Positions 1 to 11,752 of a DNA stretch of 64,000 nt are shown in pieces. The stretch lies in the NCBI GenBank assembly GCA_028532985.1, contig JANCIK010000006.1:2170001-2234000 (forward strand). The letters are read 5' to 3'. How positions within the stretch are numbered: the first letter of the stretch is position 1; each line of letters opens with the position of its first letter. A program made the translations under genes and the position numbers. Below the pieces are notes generated by a model. The model did not search any database and was not told the origin of the DNA. It worked only from the letters and a program-made list of their open reading frames with translations. The stretch is from Stropharia rugosoannulata (lineage: Eukaryota > Basidiomycota > Agaricomycetes > Agaricales > Strophariaceae).

Positions 1-1200
1 TATCAAAGATGAGATGCGCGCATCTGAAGTTGACTGAGGACAGTCAAGATTTTAGTGGGGGGGAGATGAGAGGGCTGCTTTTGGGCTATGGGTGTAAACA
101 GTCTGAAGTCCCAGTGGCGGGACAGCTGCGCGCGGGAAACACAGAGGGACTAGAGTGGAGCCTGACTCATAGTCTATAGCTATCAGCGCGCTTTATGACT
201 ATAAGCGCCTGCGCGCACCGCATTGCGAGAGAGATCGGTCAGCGAGCTGCACAGCCTAAAGTGCATAGTCTGGTCATCCGTGCGAGCGATCGGAGAGGCG
301 TAGAACGGTTAAGCACCAGCGAAGTGCGGTGTGAGTACAGCTGAGCGAGTACCAAGGGCGGTGTGAAGGGCTGTGCGCGCATCTCATGTGCGCGCATCGC
401 AAAGGCAGAATTTGCCTAAGTCCACACATCATGTGACCGTGGCGGCGCGCATCAAAAGACGCGCAAAAGCCCGAGGGAACGAACGACACGCGCGCAGCGA
501 AATGCCAAGGGGCTGGAACACTAGAGGGAAGCCCGGATGCGATGCGCGGACCTTTGGCCACGCGTTGCTAGTATTTACTTTACCTTACGATTAGTACACA
601 TGCGCGCATCGCATATAAACCTGTATCCTTGGCTATAGTAATTCAAGCAATTGTCTACCCACTAGATCTGTGTGCTGGGTTCCGTCCCAGGCCGTCAGCG
701 GGCTGTGTTTAGCTTTTGTTAGGGTTTTAACTGTGAAGTGTTTGTGAATCATAGGAGTTTTGGATAGCTTCTGGCCACCGGGTCATTTGGAGAGCTCAGT
801 GAGGAGTCAGTACAAACGTGTACGGAAACTCGCACTGTAGTGTTTAGACTGTGAGACTGCACCGCCGGGTGAAAGACTTTGGAGAGTCTTGGGATTGTTG
901 GACTTTGGAGAGTCCGCGCATAGCACGAGGTCACCGGACCCGGAAGTGCGCGCAGCGAAGCCGTTCGCTAAAACAACTTATTTCATTCATCATTTTGCCT
1001 AGTGCACGCCACTAGCAACCGGGCTCTATCCGAGAATTACTAGAATTAAACCCCTCCTTACAAACGAACTTGCAGGCACTACTTGCTGTTACAAAGACTA
1101 GAGGACACGAGGTGCGCGCATCGCACGCCCAGAACGGGAACCAGGGCAGAGCATAGATTATACTAGCCATTTAGTTGAGGGCGTTCACTCGATCTAAGGG
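1..1200. repeat. Repeat-rich region with dispersed GCGCGCATC-type motifs
   Basis: No credible gene is seen. The 9-mer GCGCGCATC, often extended to TGCGCGCATCGCA, recurs near positions 15, 377, 392, 445, 602 and 1114, with related forms (GATGCGATGCGCGG near 538, GTGCGCGCAGCGAAG near 946). The core GCGCGC is self-complementary. Short open frames on both strands are arginine-rich products of this GC-rich repeat and resemble no family I know. The region may be a decayed transposon or a subtelomere-like repeat; the sequence does not decide. Confidence 0.5.
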
Positions 1201-1320
1201 ATAGGATCTCGCTCCGCTGGGTGTGTGTGTGTGTTGTGTTTCGCGATTTCGAGTCTAGCTACGCAGTAGACCTCACAACGTGCGCAGTTTGCGGTGAACC
1301 TTGTGTCAGATCAAGATGCC

Positions 1321-1614
1321 ATGAAAGCTCTCCCTTTTATGGTACTCGACGTCACCGATTGGAGTATCGCTCGTGCGATAGCCAGACACGACCCAGTCGT
1401 GCGCAATGAGATTGAGCGCATCGAAAAGGAAGCTGACTTTTTGACGAACATGATTGATCATTCAAAATGCCCCCAGGATCCACAGGTAATTCAACACTTC
1501 GAGAACCTTATCGGAGATTTGGACGCGCTTTGCATGGCACAACTGCCCAGGATTCGACATTTCGTTCCGGACTATGAATTAAGGAAAGACAGAGCTGACC
1601 GTAAAGCGGCTTGA
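1321..1614 (+). CDS. Small hypothetical ORF, possibly the last exon of a larger or decayed gene
   Basis: The frame from the ATG at 1321 to the TGA at 1614 gives 97 residues with balanced composition: an acidic helical middle (around NEIERIEKEADFL) and a basic C-terminus (LRKDRADRKAA). The same frame stays open upstream to about 1288 behind a possible acceptor (gtgcgcag), so this may be a terminal exon. I recognise no family. It looks more protein-like than its neighbours, but it lies next to repeat DNA and could be a gene fragment. No function is proposed. Confidence 0.3.
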   Translation: MKALPFMVLDVTDWSIARAIARHDPVVRNEIERIEKEADFLTNMIDHSKCPQDPQVIQHFENLIGDLDALCMAQLPRIRHFVPDYELRKDRADRKAA

Positions 1615-4090
1615 ACATGGATTAGTGTAGGAGATTGGCCGCATTCCATGATCCATCTTCTTGATACATCTTGAAACAGCCCTTGTAAAATTTTCTCTAT
1701 GCCTTTCAAAATACAAATATTATGTTCAACTTCCACTGCAATGTTAAAAATCTGAAGGACCATTCTGCTAATTCCAATTAAAAGTGCTCTCATTCATTTT
1801 TAGGAATTACGTTGGAACACCGTAAGGGTGGGTCAGACTATTTATAGATTTGGTTTGCTGATACCATCACGTAGTGATATTGTTTGAACCTGGGAGTATG
1901 CCAAGTTCAGGTACTCACTACCTGATCAATTTGTGTTACCTTATGACAATGTCCGGTCAATTTTTTTTAGAAACTGTATACATCATATAAGAATATATTG
2001 GTTATAATTTAGTGGTTCTCTGATATGAATTTTTTATGCTTTACCTACGTGTGAATGATCGTATAGTCTGTCTAAGGACATGCAAGCTGGAATATAATTG
2101 ATAAAGACTATGCTATGCTATCTATTATGTGAGTACATGAATCTTGCATGCTTAAAGAATAAATGTTATAAGATTCTACATAAGTGATTCTACTCTATTC
2201 ACGTAAACCATTTTGACAGCAAGTTCTAACAAGTAGCTAGTAGTCTCAGTGATACATTCTCTATAACTGAGTAAATCTATTGAAACCTCTTGTCTAATCA
2301 ATATAGACTACATTATGTTATCTGAACCTAAGGATAGTTACATTTCCTAATATCATGGGTTTACCTTACATCCTTTATGCAGGAATGATTGAGTTGTAGC
2401 AGGACATAATTATTTACAAAATCATAACCAATAGCCATGGTGTTACAGCAATATAACCTACGAAACAAAAAGAATTGTGTCATAGCCAGGTATCTTATAG
2501 ATTCTAAAAGAAAAGGGGCATATATTTGACCATAGAATGTATTTAAACTACAGGAATATTTTGTTATATAATAGCCTACCAATGTTATAAGCAATTTGAT
2601 CCAATTATGAAGTCTACAGGTACCACGATAAAGTCATTACAAGATATGTTGTAATATTTTAGTAAAATGACATCAATTATAGCACATTACAGCAGTTATA
2701 GCGGGTTGTACTACATTATAGGATTTCCCTCACACACCTGATGTAGTAGTACTTATTGCGGACATACTACTCCGTACGACCGCGTTGCATACGCGGCGGG
2801 AGAGCAATATATGACCGACTTATGCGTGATTCGTTGGAAAATGGCATTACTTAGTACTGCCTGTACTAGTACGCACAATACTAGACAATACTGCCATTGC
2901 AACGTCAGTCAAATGTCAGTAGTACCTTATTATTAACTTATATTATCGTTATACTTTTCGATCTTAATCCATTGAATCACATAAGACAGCATAGTAAGAC
3001 GCGTCGCTCAAATGAATTTAAAGCTATGCCCGATAGATGCACAATAAAAGCATATTATGTATCGATGGTAAAATATTGTGAGTGCACCCCGTTCCTAGCC
3101 AAAAATTAAGCGTCTGCCCAGTCTATTCGGACAGCGTAAAAAAAATCATACGGAACCAAACTAAAATCTTCAAAAAGTGGTTGATCTCAAGGAAGTCATT
3201 TTGTTGGACATTCATGATCATCCATGACCGTCTGTGAGTGAAATGTGTTTGAATCACTAGTCTGGTGGCAGTAACGGCTCAGTCGCTTAGTTGACTGCAC
3301 TGTGCGGTGCCGACGAAAGATCGCAGCTGGAGGCTCAAACGCTCAGACGTCACAGGGAATGAAATAAAGGTTGGATAGTGTACTTGCTGAGTCGGAAGGT
3401 ACTACTGAGGTTGTGGCACGCCTATTGTTGGGTACTTGCATGGGATACAGTGAGTGTGAGTTGGGTCCGGGAACATTAGATCCCCATTGCAAAAGTAGTT
3501 TGCCATTAACCACGACAGGGACTTGACGAAAGGTACGCTGAAACTGTCCCACAAATAGTGAACTCTGTACGTCAGATCCCGGTGGCCTACTAGTACAACC
3601 TGAAGGCAAAAGCAATATAAACAATTAGCCTTGCTGAGCAAGCTTTCTATAGAGAAACGGGTACCTTTGGTGTATTATAAAGTAAGCAACAGATTTTGTG
3701 ACCTTGCGATGAGTACACTCTGAACCCTTATAATACCTTCTTCTGAACATGCTTGACATGCTCTTTCAATCTATTCATCAACTATTCATATCCTTTCTTT
3801 GTGCAGGCAGCGCATGGCCTATTAAATGAATATAAGGGATGAAATAAAAACCTTGTATCATTCATATTTACCTGTCACCGTTGCACTTTGTCTTTCCTAC
3901 GGGGAAAAAGATGCGGCTGACATAGTCAGCTTCCAAGAATTAATCTTGAGAAAATGCAGGTCAAGCAGGTACTATCTGCAACCAATACAGGCCTGCCAAA
4001 CACTTGCCAAACACCAAGGATCAATGGAGAGTTGGGGAAACACGCGGGTGCAACGCGGGTGTCATGACCCCTGCCCTGCCGCGTCGCAGT
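1615..4090. other. AT-rich non-coding stretch
   Basis: I see no gene, RNA or clean transposon end in this interval. It is AT-rich, with many TATA and TTATA runs. The short frames on both strands are full of stops when extended and lack splice context. Confidence 0.4.
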
Positions 4091-4093
4091 CGT

Positions 4094-4683
4094 GCACACT
4101 TGTCCACTCTCTGTACAATACTGGCATGGCTTCGTCTCTTCACAACGTTTATTATTCATTTTACATCCCTTGCAGCGCAGCTTTATGAGTTTAAGACCAC
4201 GTGGTAAATGTATACATTCCTTTGAATGTGCAGTACATCTCGAACAGGGCCCTCGACCATTTCATCGAAGCATCCCCGAATGCTCGCGACGGGCCCCAAC
4301 CAACGACCCTCCCGTTTTTGAGTAGGTCGGGCTCTTCAGGATGGCTTGCAGTCAATCCGGCAGCAAGATTGGTTTATCGGATGCAGGAAAGGTTTGATTC
4401 CAGCCCATATTAGACTGCGCAGATGCGTTTGACGAGACGTGTTCTTCTGGTGCTGCCAGTATTGAGCCAATAGCGCAGTCTAGCTCCGGTGTTTCGCAAC
4501 GCGGGCATGGATCACCCGCTTCGCATCGTACACGAGCGCGTCGGCGAGGCTTGCAACCTTCGGTGCACTGATCGGCGGTGTATCCCTTCCTGGCGCAGAG
4601 AGCATAGCCTCGTAGTTTCTGACGTAGTGCTCTGTGTCCTGCCGAAGCCGCACCTTCCCCAGGCAGCGCTGCCGCCATGTCAT
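4094..4683 (-). pseudogene. Relic of Zn(II)2Cys6 zinc-cluster transcription factor(s)
   Basis: On the minus strand, 4174-4094 encodes a perfect binuclear zinc cluster with C-x2-C-x6-C-x5-C-x2-C-x6-C spacing (from CKGC to SGQVC), preceded by basic residues. About 300 bp upstream on the same strand, 4525-4475 encodes a second half-cluster with C-x5-C-x2-C-x6-C spacing (CEAGDPCPRC...). Its first three cysteines are mis-spaced (C-x3-C-x9-C), which suggests damage. Zn2Cys6 proteins are fungal DNA-binding transcription factors. No middle homology region or long continuing frame is present, so I read this as one or two decayed gene fragments, although unrecognised introns could hide a short gene. 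Confidence 0.45.
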
Positions 4684-4753
4684 AACGCGACTACGCTATT
4701 CATGCCGATAAATGTCGCTTCAAGCTTCAAGAGGACAGGTCATTTATACATAA

Positions 4754-6320
4754 CTAGCAGTGACCCGTGCTTCGCACGGTTTGAACAGTCAGAAGCTTCG
4801 AGTGAAGGCATTCCTTTGCTGATCCACATTTAAAACAGATTAGCAATGGTAATATTGTATTAGAAGAATATACAAATGGTAGCTGCTGCTGCTTGTCTTT
4901 TCAAGAGGTCTACAGTACGTGGAACAACCGGGGTAAATGCATATGCATAAGTCAAAGTAGGATCAGCTTATAAAAGATTGATTAGAGTTACCAAAGCTCA
5001 CTCACTCCGAGCAGAGCTCGGAGCTCCCTCGCTTGTACCAGTTTATGGGTCTGCTGTGCTTGATACAGGTAACAGTAAGTATGTAAGTCTTTCCCAACAT
5101 TTTGGGAGCGTACTTGCTACGGAGAGCAGACCAAAAGAAAACAGCAAGGCAGCGGCAGCGGGAACGGGAACTCGGACTCCTCGAGAGCAGCTAACTTGGG
5201 CTTGAGCAGTCCTAAAGCAGTCCGGCCGTGGCACGCAGGCCCGCAGCCGCCGCAAGTCGTTAATAGCGAGTCGCTTAAATAATCTTACCAAAAAGAGAGG
5301 TTAGTAAGCAAGCCAATGAGAGTGCGTGTTCATTTGGAAGTAATCATGCACACGATTTTGCGTCCAGTTTGCATCAATACGGTCAGGTTCCATTTCCAGA
5401 GTGAGCATACATAGCGAGAGAATACGTACGATGTTCCAGGAGAGAGAAAGTTGGAAAATTACTAAAAAAGGAGTTTAAAGCTAATGAACTGGACGGGCGC
5501 AGGATGCAGCACATAATGGTTAGCTGCATTGTAAAATGGGAAACAAAGCTTCTGTACGCACCATCGAGGCACTCGACTGCACGGGCGGTACGTTCTCATC
5601 TTGCGTGGCGAGTGTTCTCCGACGCCGTGGAGACCCATGAAGGTCCATATTTCGTTGCTCACGATTAGCCGACCGTCCTTGTGCCCTCATTCTTTCAAAA
5701 TATCCAGGGGAAGCGAAGGGACTACGTGTGTGTGTAGCAGAGCTGTCTGTCAGGTGGACCAACCGATTAGGAGTAGCGGGCGGTGTGTTCAATGGATCCA
5801 TGCTGCGATAGAGAGCTAAAAAGGGCCAACAACGTTAAATCATGAATCAAGAAAGCAGCAACTGCAGACTAAGTGCTGAATGCAAGCACACCTGTTACGA
5901 CATCCGACAGACCTTACTTAGGCTTCTATAATGTTCTAGAGTAAAGAACGAAGAAACGGAAAGATTTACTTGGCATACGGGCCCTACCCAAAGCAGATAT
6001 TGCATCAAGCTATGCGGTAACAGATGAAACTTATCAGGCACTTACTTGTCAAGCTTCAGATAAACGAAGTCATGTTCAGGCAGTATTCGCACATGCGATT
6101 TGCATGCATTATCATATAATGTTGACAGTCCATGCGGATGAGAGCGTACCAAGAGCAAGAGTCTACATACGAAGTTGTAGAAGGGAGACCGTGGTCACCA
6201 AGTGGTCTCGGGCAACAGCACCAGTTGCTTAGCTAACTCTTACTAAAAATGGTGTTTAAGCAAGCCAATGAGAGTGAGAGATTTTTTCGTGGGAAAACTG
6301 TCCTCGTATTATAATATAGA
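4754..6320 (-). mobile_element. Helitron-like non-autonomous element (1567 bp)
   Basis: Read on the minus strand, the right end starts TCTATATTATAATACG at 6320, preceded by A. The left end has a hairpin (CCGTGC-GAA-GCACGG, 4779-4765), a 7-nt spacer and CTAG ending at 4754, followed by T. Established Helitron hallmarks are a 5' TC, a 3' hairpin with CTRR, and insertion between A and T; all are met. No Rep-helicase gene is present, so it would be non-autonomous. The 5' boundary lies in a short (TAGA)n run and could shift by 4 bp. A sequence of about 19 bp (AAGCAAGCCAATGAGAGTG) occurs twice inside, near 5312 and 6260. Confidence 0.55.
5520..5801 (-). CDS. Hypothetical ORF inside the Helitron-like element (possible captured gene fragment)
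   Basis: An ATG at 5801 opens a 93-residue frame rich in Pro, Thr, Ser and Arg (MDPLNTPPATPNRLVHL...). Its composition resembles the disordered N-terminus of a nuclear or regulatory protein, with several TP and SP sites. I recognise no domain. Its position inside a Helitron-like element fits capture of a host gene exon, a known Helitron habit; this is inference. It may continue through an intron or be non-functional. Confidence 0.25.
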   Translation of the reverse strand: MDPLNTPPATPNRLVHLTDSSATHTRSPFASPGYFERMRAQGRSANREQRNMDLHGSPRRRRTLATQDENVPPVQSSASMVRTEALFPILQCS

Positions 6321-7069
6321 TAGATAGATATACTCGGCTTTCCCCGCTATGTCTGCAAGTTCTTACATATAGAGTATATCACGGACTGGCCTATGGCGCA
6401 GGTAACCTTAGGTAACCCGCTTTTTTGAGTGCGGTAACGTCCAGGTGACGTTACTGCTCTGATATACGTTTGCTTGACCATATATTGATAATTGTGTGCC
6501 ACAGCGTGGCCGGTCGGCAATCAAGTGCGCGCTTGCCATGGCAAGCTATCGGTCCCACTTCTACTTGTATGTTCCCTATGAGATATATGTAGAGTATAGA
6601 TATTACAGAGTAAGGTACACATAAGAAAATATTTTGTTTTTGAATTCGGTACGAGGTACAATATGCACAAGTATGCACAAGCCTGGATGGTTAATGGAAC
6701 GGCAATACTGTCCGCTAAACACCTGTGTGCGTGCTTGGGCCACTGGCCATAACTTATATGCTTTCCTCATTGACAGTTTGCTTTGAGTAACATAGTCCAG
6801 AGACCACAGATACTGTTGACGTTGTAGATACCGTTGAGGATACCAGGGGATAAGTAATGTTATTTAGCGCAGCCTATAATACAACGCAAGTGTACACTGA
6901 GCGCGCTTTTAGGAAAACCGAGAACAGAGCAAGCGGCTGCGCACGGCTGTACTTTGTACTTCTCCGCTCTCTCTCCGCTGCAAATTCAGCGCAGCCGCAT
7001 TACGGCACATGGTGACGGCGCCTTAATACCTCGTTTTGGTGTGCATTGCCGTACATGCACCATTCATGG
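6321..7069. other. Intergenic DNA between the Helitron-like element and the hAT transposon
   Basis: A (TAGA)n microsatellite begins at 6317. I see no supported gene. A weak symmetric motif (GGTAACC, GTAACGTCC, GACGTTAC) lies at 6400-6455. The rest is non-coding. Confidence 0.35.
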
Positions 7070-7077
7070 TGAACAAC
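7070..7077. repeat. hAT target-site duplication, left copy
   Basis: TGAACAAC, identical to 11398-11405. Confidence 0.9.
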
Positions 7078-10000
7078 TAGTGTTGCCACGGTCCGACTCG
7101 GCTTGACTTCGGCTTGACTTAGACGGTTTTGGCAGAACTTTCAAAGTCAGTCAAGCGAAGTCATAAACAATCGACTTGACTTGACTTGATGTAGACGCAA
7201 AGCGGCTAAGTCAATGACTTAACCCTAAAATAGTAATCGTACCAAAATTGTACATAAATTAGTACACACGCCACGGCAATCTCAAGAAAGAGATGACATG
7301 AGAGACTGTATATAGGCATTTATGTCCTCGGGAACAGCAGCTTCGTCAACCAGCACTGATGTAAGATAACTCTCGATGTCCTCCCTAGATGTTCCTTGTG
7401 TAAAGTTCAGACTTTCACCCGCCTTGAGAGAAAATTTAAGCATTTGTAGCATTTCCATCAAATCTTCATTAATGCGGCTGCGTCGAGGTGTCATGGTTTC
7501 CTTTGCTGATGAGAATACACGCTCACACGGGACAGCAGACCCCTGAATCGCAAGGTAATCCAAAGCTGCCATAAACAGTGTCGGATAGCGGAGCTGGTGT
7601 TCCTACATGTACTGGATTAGATGTTCTTAATTTAAGTAGAGCTAATAGATGTATTTACCTGCCAAAGCGACAAGGAGCATGTGCTGGTTGATGAGTCATT
7701 TAAGTACTGGGTAATCTCAGTATCCAGTGAATTTCTTGCTTGCACGTTTGCCCTCGACAAGCCAAGAATCTCATCAGCAGTTCGGCGAGCGGTTGAATTC
7801 AATTGAATGACCCCGGATCATTCTCGATCGGCGAGGCGTATAGTCATGTGCCTGCAATGATTGCGCCGTGGGAGCTACCTGGTTAGTATCGAGGGGTTCA
7901 TTGTTTGAGCCCCAGCTGATATGGTCTTGCTTTGTAGATATTTCTCGTAGTATGGGTTGAGCTGTATATGTTATATAGAACATTAATTCAATATTTATTT
8001 CGGAGAATTAATTAAACCTACTGTGTCTCGCAGCAAAATCCGTGCTTCATTTTGCTTTTCAACAGGGATGTAGTTCAACTTCATATCAGGATTCAATACT
8101 TATGAAAAGTTAGCAATATATGTTAGTATATAAGTATATAACTCACTCATTGCAATAATGTATGCAGGATTTGAACTAATCCGGTCCTGGTATATATTCA
8201 ACTTCTTGATACCTTCCTCTATGATCTCGGAGAATGGAGAACCAAAAGAGGCTTGAAGGTCCCTCCACACCGAGATTATGGCATCAAAGCATGGGAGTGC
8301 ATTGCAGAGTGTAGGTGTTTTCTCAGCTGAAAGCTTTTGTTGAAAGGCATCAGGCACCTATGCAATTCTAAGTTCACACAAACTATAATAGAATAATAGA
8401 ATAAACATACTATCAATATTTCCCGTGCATAGGTAAGAATAGTCCAATGTGCTTCAGACAGTTTCTTTAAGTCTCGAAAATCATTTGATGCGGACATTGC
8501 CGTGAGAGCCTACCATTGTTGAAAGATTAAGTCAGGAATAAGTTGACACCAATATAAACACATTACATGCCTTTTCAAGACACAGTGCACGGTCAATCAT
8601 GTATAAAGTAGAAGACCAGCGTGTATCAACATCTCGAAGAAGTTGTAGGTCACATCCGTGATATGTTTTTGCAAGTTCATCAAAATGTTGGCGGCGAAGA
8701 GATAATGCACGGATCTAGATAGAGTAAAATATGAATTGAATTAACCAAGCAAATCAAACAACATACCCCACGTATGAGAGAACGAAGAACTGGAATTGGA
8801 TCGCCATCAAGATCCAAAAATAGATCTGATGAATCGTGCATATCTTCAATCTTTGACAGTGCTGCAAGCACTGCCTTGCACGCCAGATTTACAATATGTG
8901 GAAAGCATCTAAACTTTATTTTAATTAAATACTCTGGTGATTTATGAATTACATACCTTATGCGGTTATGGTGTCGATCAAACGGTATGTCTCGTACTCG
9001 CAGCTCACATTCAAGAATCATCATAAATGTGTCATTATTGGATGCATTGTCGAGCGTAACCCAGCCAATCTACAACAGAAAATATTATTAGATATAGCAT
9101 AAAAACAGGACATGTTGATACACACCTTGTCCGTAATTGAAAGCCGGTCTAGAATATATAAAAATGATTGTGCGAGATGCTCGCCATCATGACGGCCTGG
9201 AACTCGGTGAAATCCAATAAGCTCAGACTTTAGTGTGAGAACATGCTGTGGCCCATTGGCAGTCTGTACTAATGTTGTGTGAATCCAGTGTGCTGTTACG
9301 GCCATGAATGGACTAAGATTCGGATCAGACCACAAGTCGGTCGTCAAAGAAATCTTTCCAAGTGCTCCCTAGGAGATTATTAGTAATAGTATATAATAAA
9401 GTAGAAATGTAGACATGCCTTCAGATCAGACTCGAGCTGAGTGAGGTGTTCATCCCACAGTGACTTAATCCGATTACGGATTGTTGTGCGGTGTGGGATT
9501 TGATCATCTGTCAAATCTTTACGAAGAAGCATAAAGATTCTCCGCAAGTGTGGGCTTTCTATGACATTGATTGACTAAATTTAACTATTAGTAAATCAGA
9601 GTGATAGGCAGACATTGACGTATATATGCTCACCTGATCATCTGCAATAATAAATTCGGTAATTGCATCCACGAAAGCATTGTAAGAAAACTCCGGAATA
9701 TTGGGGGGCCGATTGCTCAATGGTGCAGTGTTTCCCAATGCAGTGACATCACCCTTTGAGGTGCGATACTGTGCCACGGGACCCTTAGCCTTATCAGCAG
9801 TAATTGCAATATTCATTTTGTCACATCCATCAACCCAAAGAGGCAAATGGTACGTAATCAAATGACCTCGCAGGGTTGTAGTGCTTGTTTCGATGGCAAA
9901 TGGAAAAACCTCGTGGGCCGAGTTAATTGAATTCTGCTGTCTGATAAAGTACCAGTAAATAGCCGCTCAATTAAGAGACTCTAAATGAAAACATACTCGC

Positions 10001-11397
10001 AGAATAAACAAATCCGGGCTTCAGTTGTTTGTCGAAAAAAAGTCCAGACATCTCGTGCAGCACGTGTGTTCTTTTTGCCACCTTTTGAATGAGCACTCGA
10101 CGACTTTGACACAGTGTGTGAGTGACTCTGTGTGCCGTGAGTCCGACCTGATTGAGGCAAGTCATGTGATTTAGTTTGTGGTGTTGTCTGACCAGACTCG
10201 GATGCACTTGTCGTCGGACTCGGATCAGGGAATAACTCCCCATCTGAAATATCACCCATTGTACCCGAAGGGAAAGCGTGTGCGGCTGATGAGAAAGGGT
10301 TGGATGGACTATCAGGAATTGCAGGGGCTATGTAAAACATTAGTAAAACTTCTGCCAAAATGTCTAAATAAACATACAATTGCTCGGAGGCTCTTCAGAT
10401 ATTCTATGTAGATTACCGAGCTCGGCATTGCTTGTAGTGTTAGTTGGTGTACTAGATACAGGCCGAAAAGTCAATGGCTCTGTGCTTAAAGCTAATCACA
10501 TGTTACTTATTAGCAAGAGAGAAGATATATTATCATTAATACTAATTTATACCTTGAGTTTGAAAATGTATCTCGGCAGACCCATTGTCATGAATCCGGG
10601 TTGTTGTTGATCCGCCTTGGCTAGTGTCACCACTGCGCTTGCGACCGCCGCGACGAGACTGAGTAGTAGTGGACTTGGCTGCTGCACTTCGAGGAGGCAT
10701 GTGGTAATTGTTGGTCTTTGCTAACTCACTGCTTCATTCAATGTTCTTATAGGGATACGCCAACCACTGGTTGCACTGTGCAGCCAATGCACACTTGATG
10801 TGCATGCATACTTAATGACGGCTGTACAGCAGTATGCAACATGCTTGCATCATGTCTGCAGCCTTGACTATGCTGCCGTGGTGCAGTCTACTTACCATAC
10901 ACATCATTTACTTACAACCTTAAAACACATATAAAACATGTTTGATAACTAGGTATACATATTAATTAATGTATTCAACAGATGTACGCAGCAGAAATGA
11001 GATCTCCAAGCTCGTTACATTGGCATACTTAGGGTGTGAATTAAGTGTCAATCCTTGATCGATCTCAAGATTAAACACGGCTCCTGGCCTGTCCTTTTGC
11101 CATGAAAACTTGCATACTTCACGCAGACATGTATAAGACATATGCATATAGTGATCTGAGCACAGGCGGCATGCAGAAAATGATCTAGGGCTCTATATCA
11201 CGCAAAGCTTACTGGATGACATCTAGACTACCAAATTTAGACTGAAGTCACCGCTTAACCGGCTCAAGTCGATACAAGCCGCCAAGTCGACTGTACGACT
11301 TATACGTCAGTTATTAGTCAATGGCTCGGTCATCACGACTTATTATTCGGCTTGACTAGTGACTTGAGTCAAGTCGAGTCGAGTCGTGGCAACACTA
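7078..11397 (-). mobile_element. Complete hAT-superfamily DNA transposon (4320 bp)
   Basis: Both ends carry a perfect 13-bp terminal inverted repeat, TAGTGTTGCCACG (7078-7090) and its complement (11385-11397). Similarity continues inward as repeated GACTTG and AAGTC motifs (subterminal repeats). The element is flanked by an exact 8-bp direct repeat, TGAACAAC (7070-7077 and 11398-11405), the duplication size expected for hAT. Between the ends is a multi-exon transposase gene with no obvious disruption. Together these support a recent insertion and possibly an active element. Confidence 0.92.
7282..10700 (-). CDS. hAT transposase, multi-exon, apparently intact
   Basis: The start is the ATG at 10700 (MPPRSAAAK). 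Exon 1 ends at 10553; exon 2 is about 10491-10378; exon 3 starts in the PAIPDSPSNP segment. About ten short introns with GT-AG ends follow. A Ser/Pro/Thr-rich leader precedes a BED-type zinc finger split by an intron: DVWTFF, then CLFC, then LRGHLITYH. The RNase H-like core shows LTTDLWSD (first catalytic Asp) and TLDNASNND (second Asp), then the hAT-typical C-x2-H element (CFPHIVNLACK). The C-terminus is the hAT dimerisation domain (YPTLFMAALDYLAIQG, then CERVFSSAKE). It would excise and insert the element around it. I did not locate the third acidic residue with certainty. No internal stop is needed in my reading, but exact junctions of the middle exons need transcripts. Confidence 0.85.
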
Positions 11398-11405
11398 TGA
11401 ACAAC
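11398..11405. repeat. hAT target-site duplication, right copy
   Basis: TGAACAAC, identical to 7070-7077. No mutation separates the copies. Confidence 0.9.
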
Positions 11406-11752
11406 GGGCGGCGAGCCCCAGCAAGAATGGAGAGGGGGCCACGGACAAGCGCACGGGCGCGTTACCTGTCCACGTGACGTGCCCCCGGGGGTACCGGTAA
11501 CGATTTACCGTCGTGATACATGTAACTTCAGTTCGACAACTTAATGTTTCGGAAGATGCATTACTGGAATATTTGTGAATTGCATATCATTTAATTGGTA
11601 TTGTTATAGTTGTACATTACTCTACCAGAGCAAAATATTCTAAGTAATAATGAGTATAGTAGGGAATATTGGATAACGATACAGATAATAGCCGCGCGAT
11701 TCCCAACGAAAAGGATACTAAATACATGGATAGCGAACAGCATACAAGGACG

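Noticed and set aside
3343..3641. Two overlapping minus-strand ORFs
   Set aside because: No domain, and they overlap each other in different frames in AT-rich non-coding DNA.
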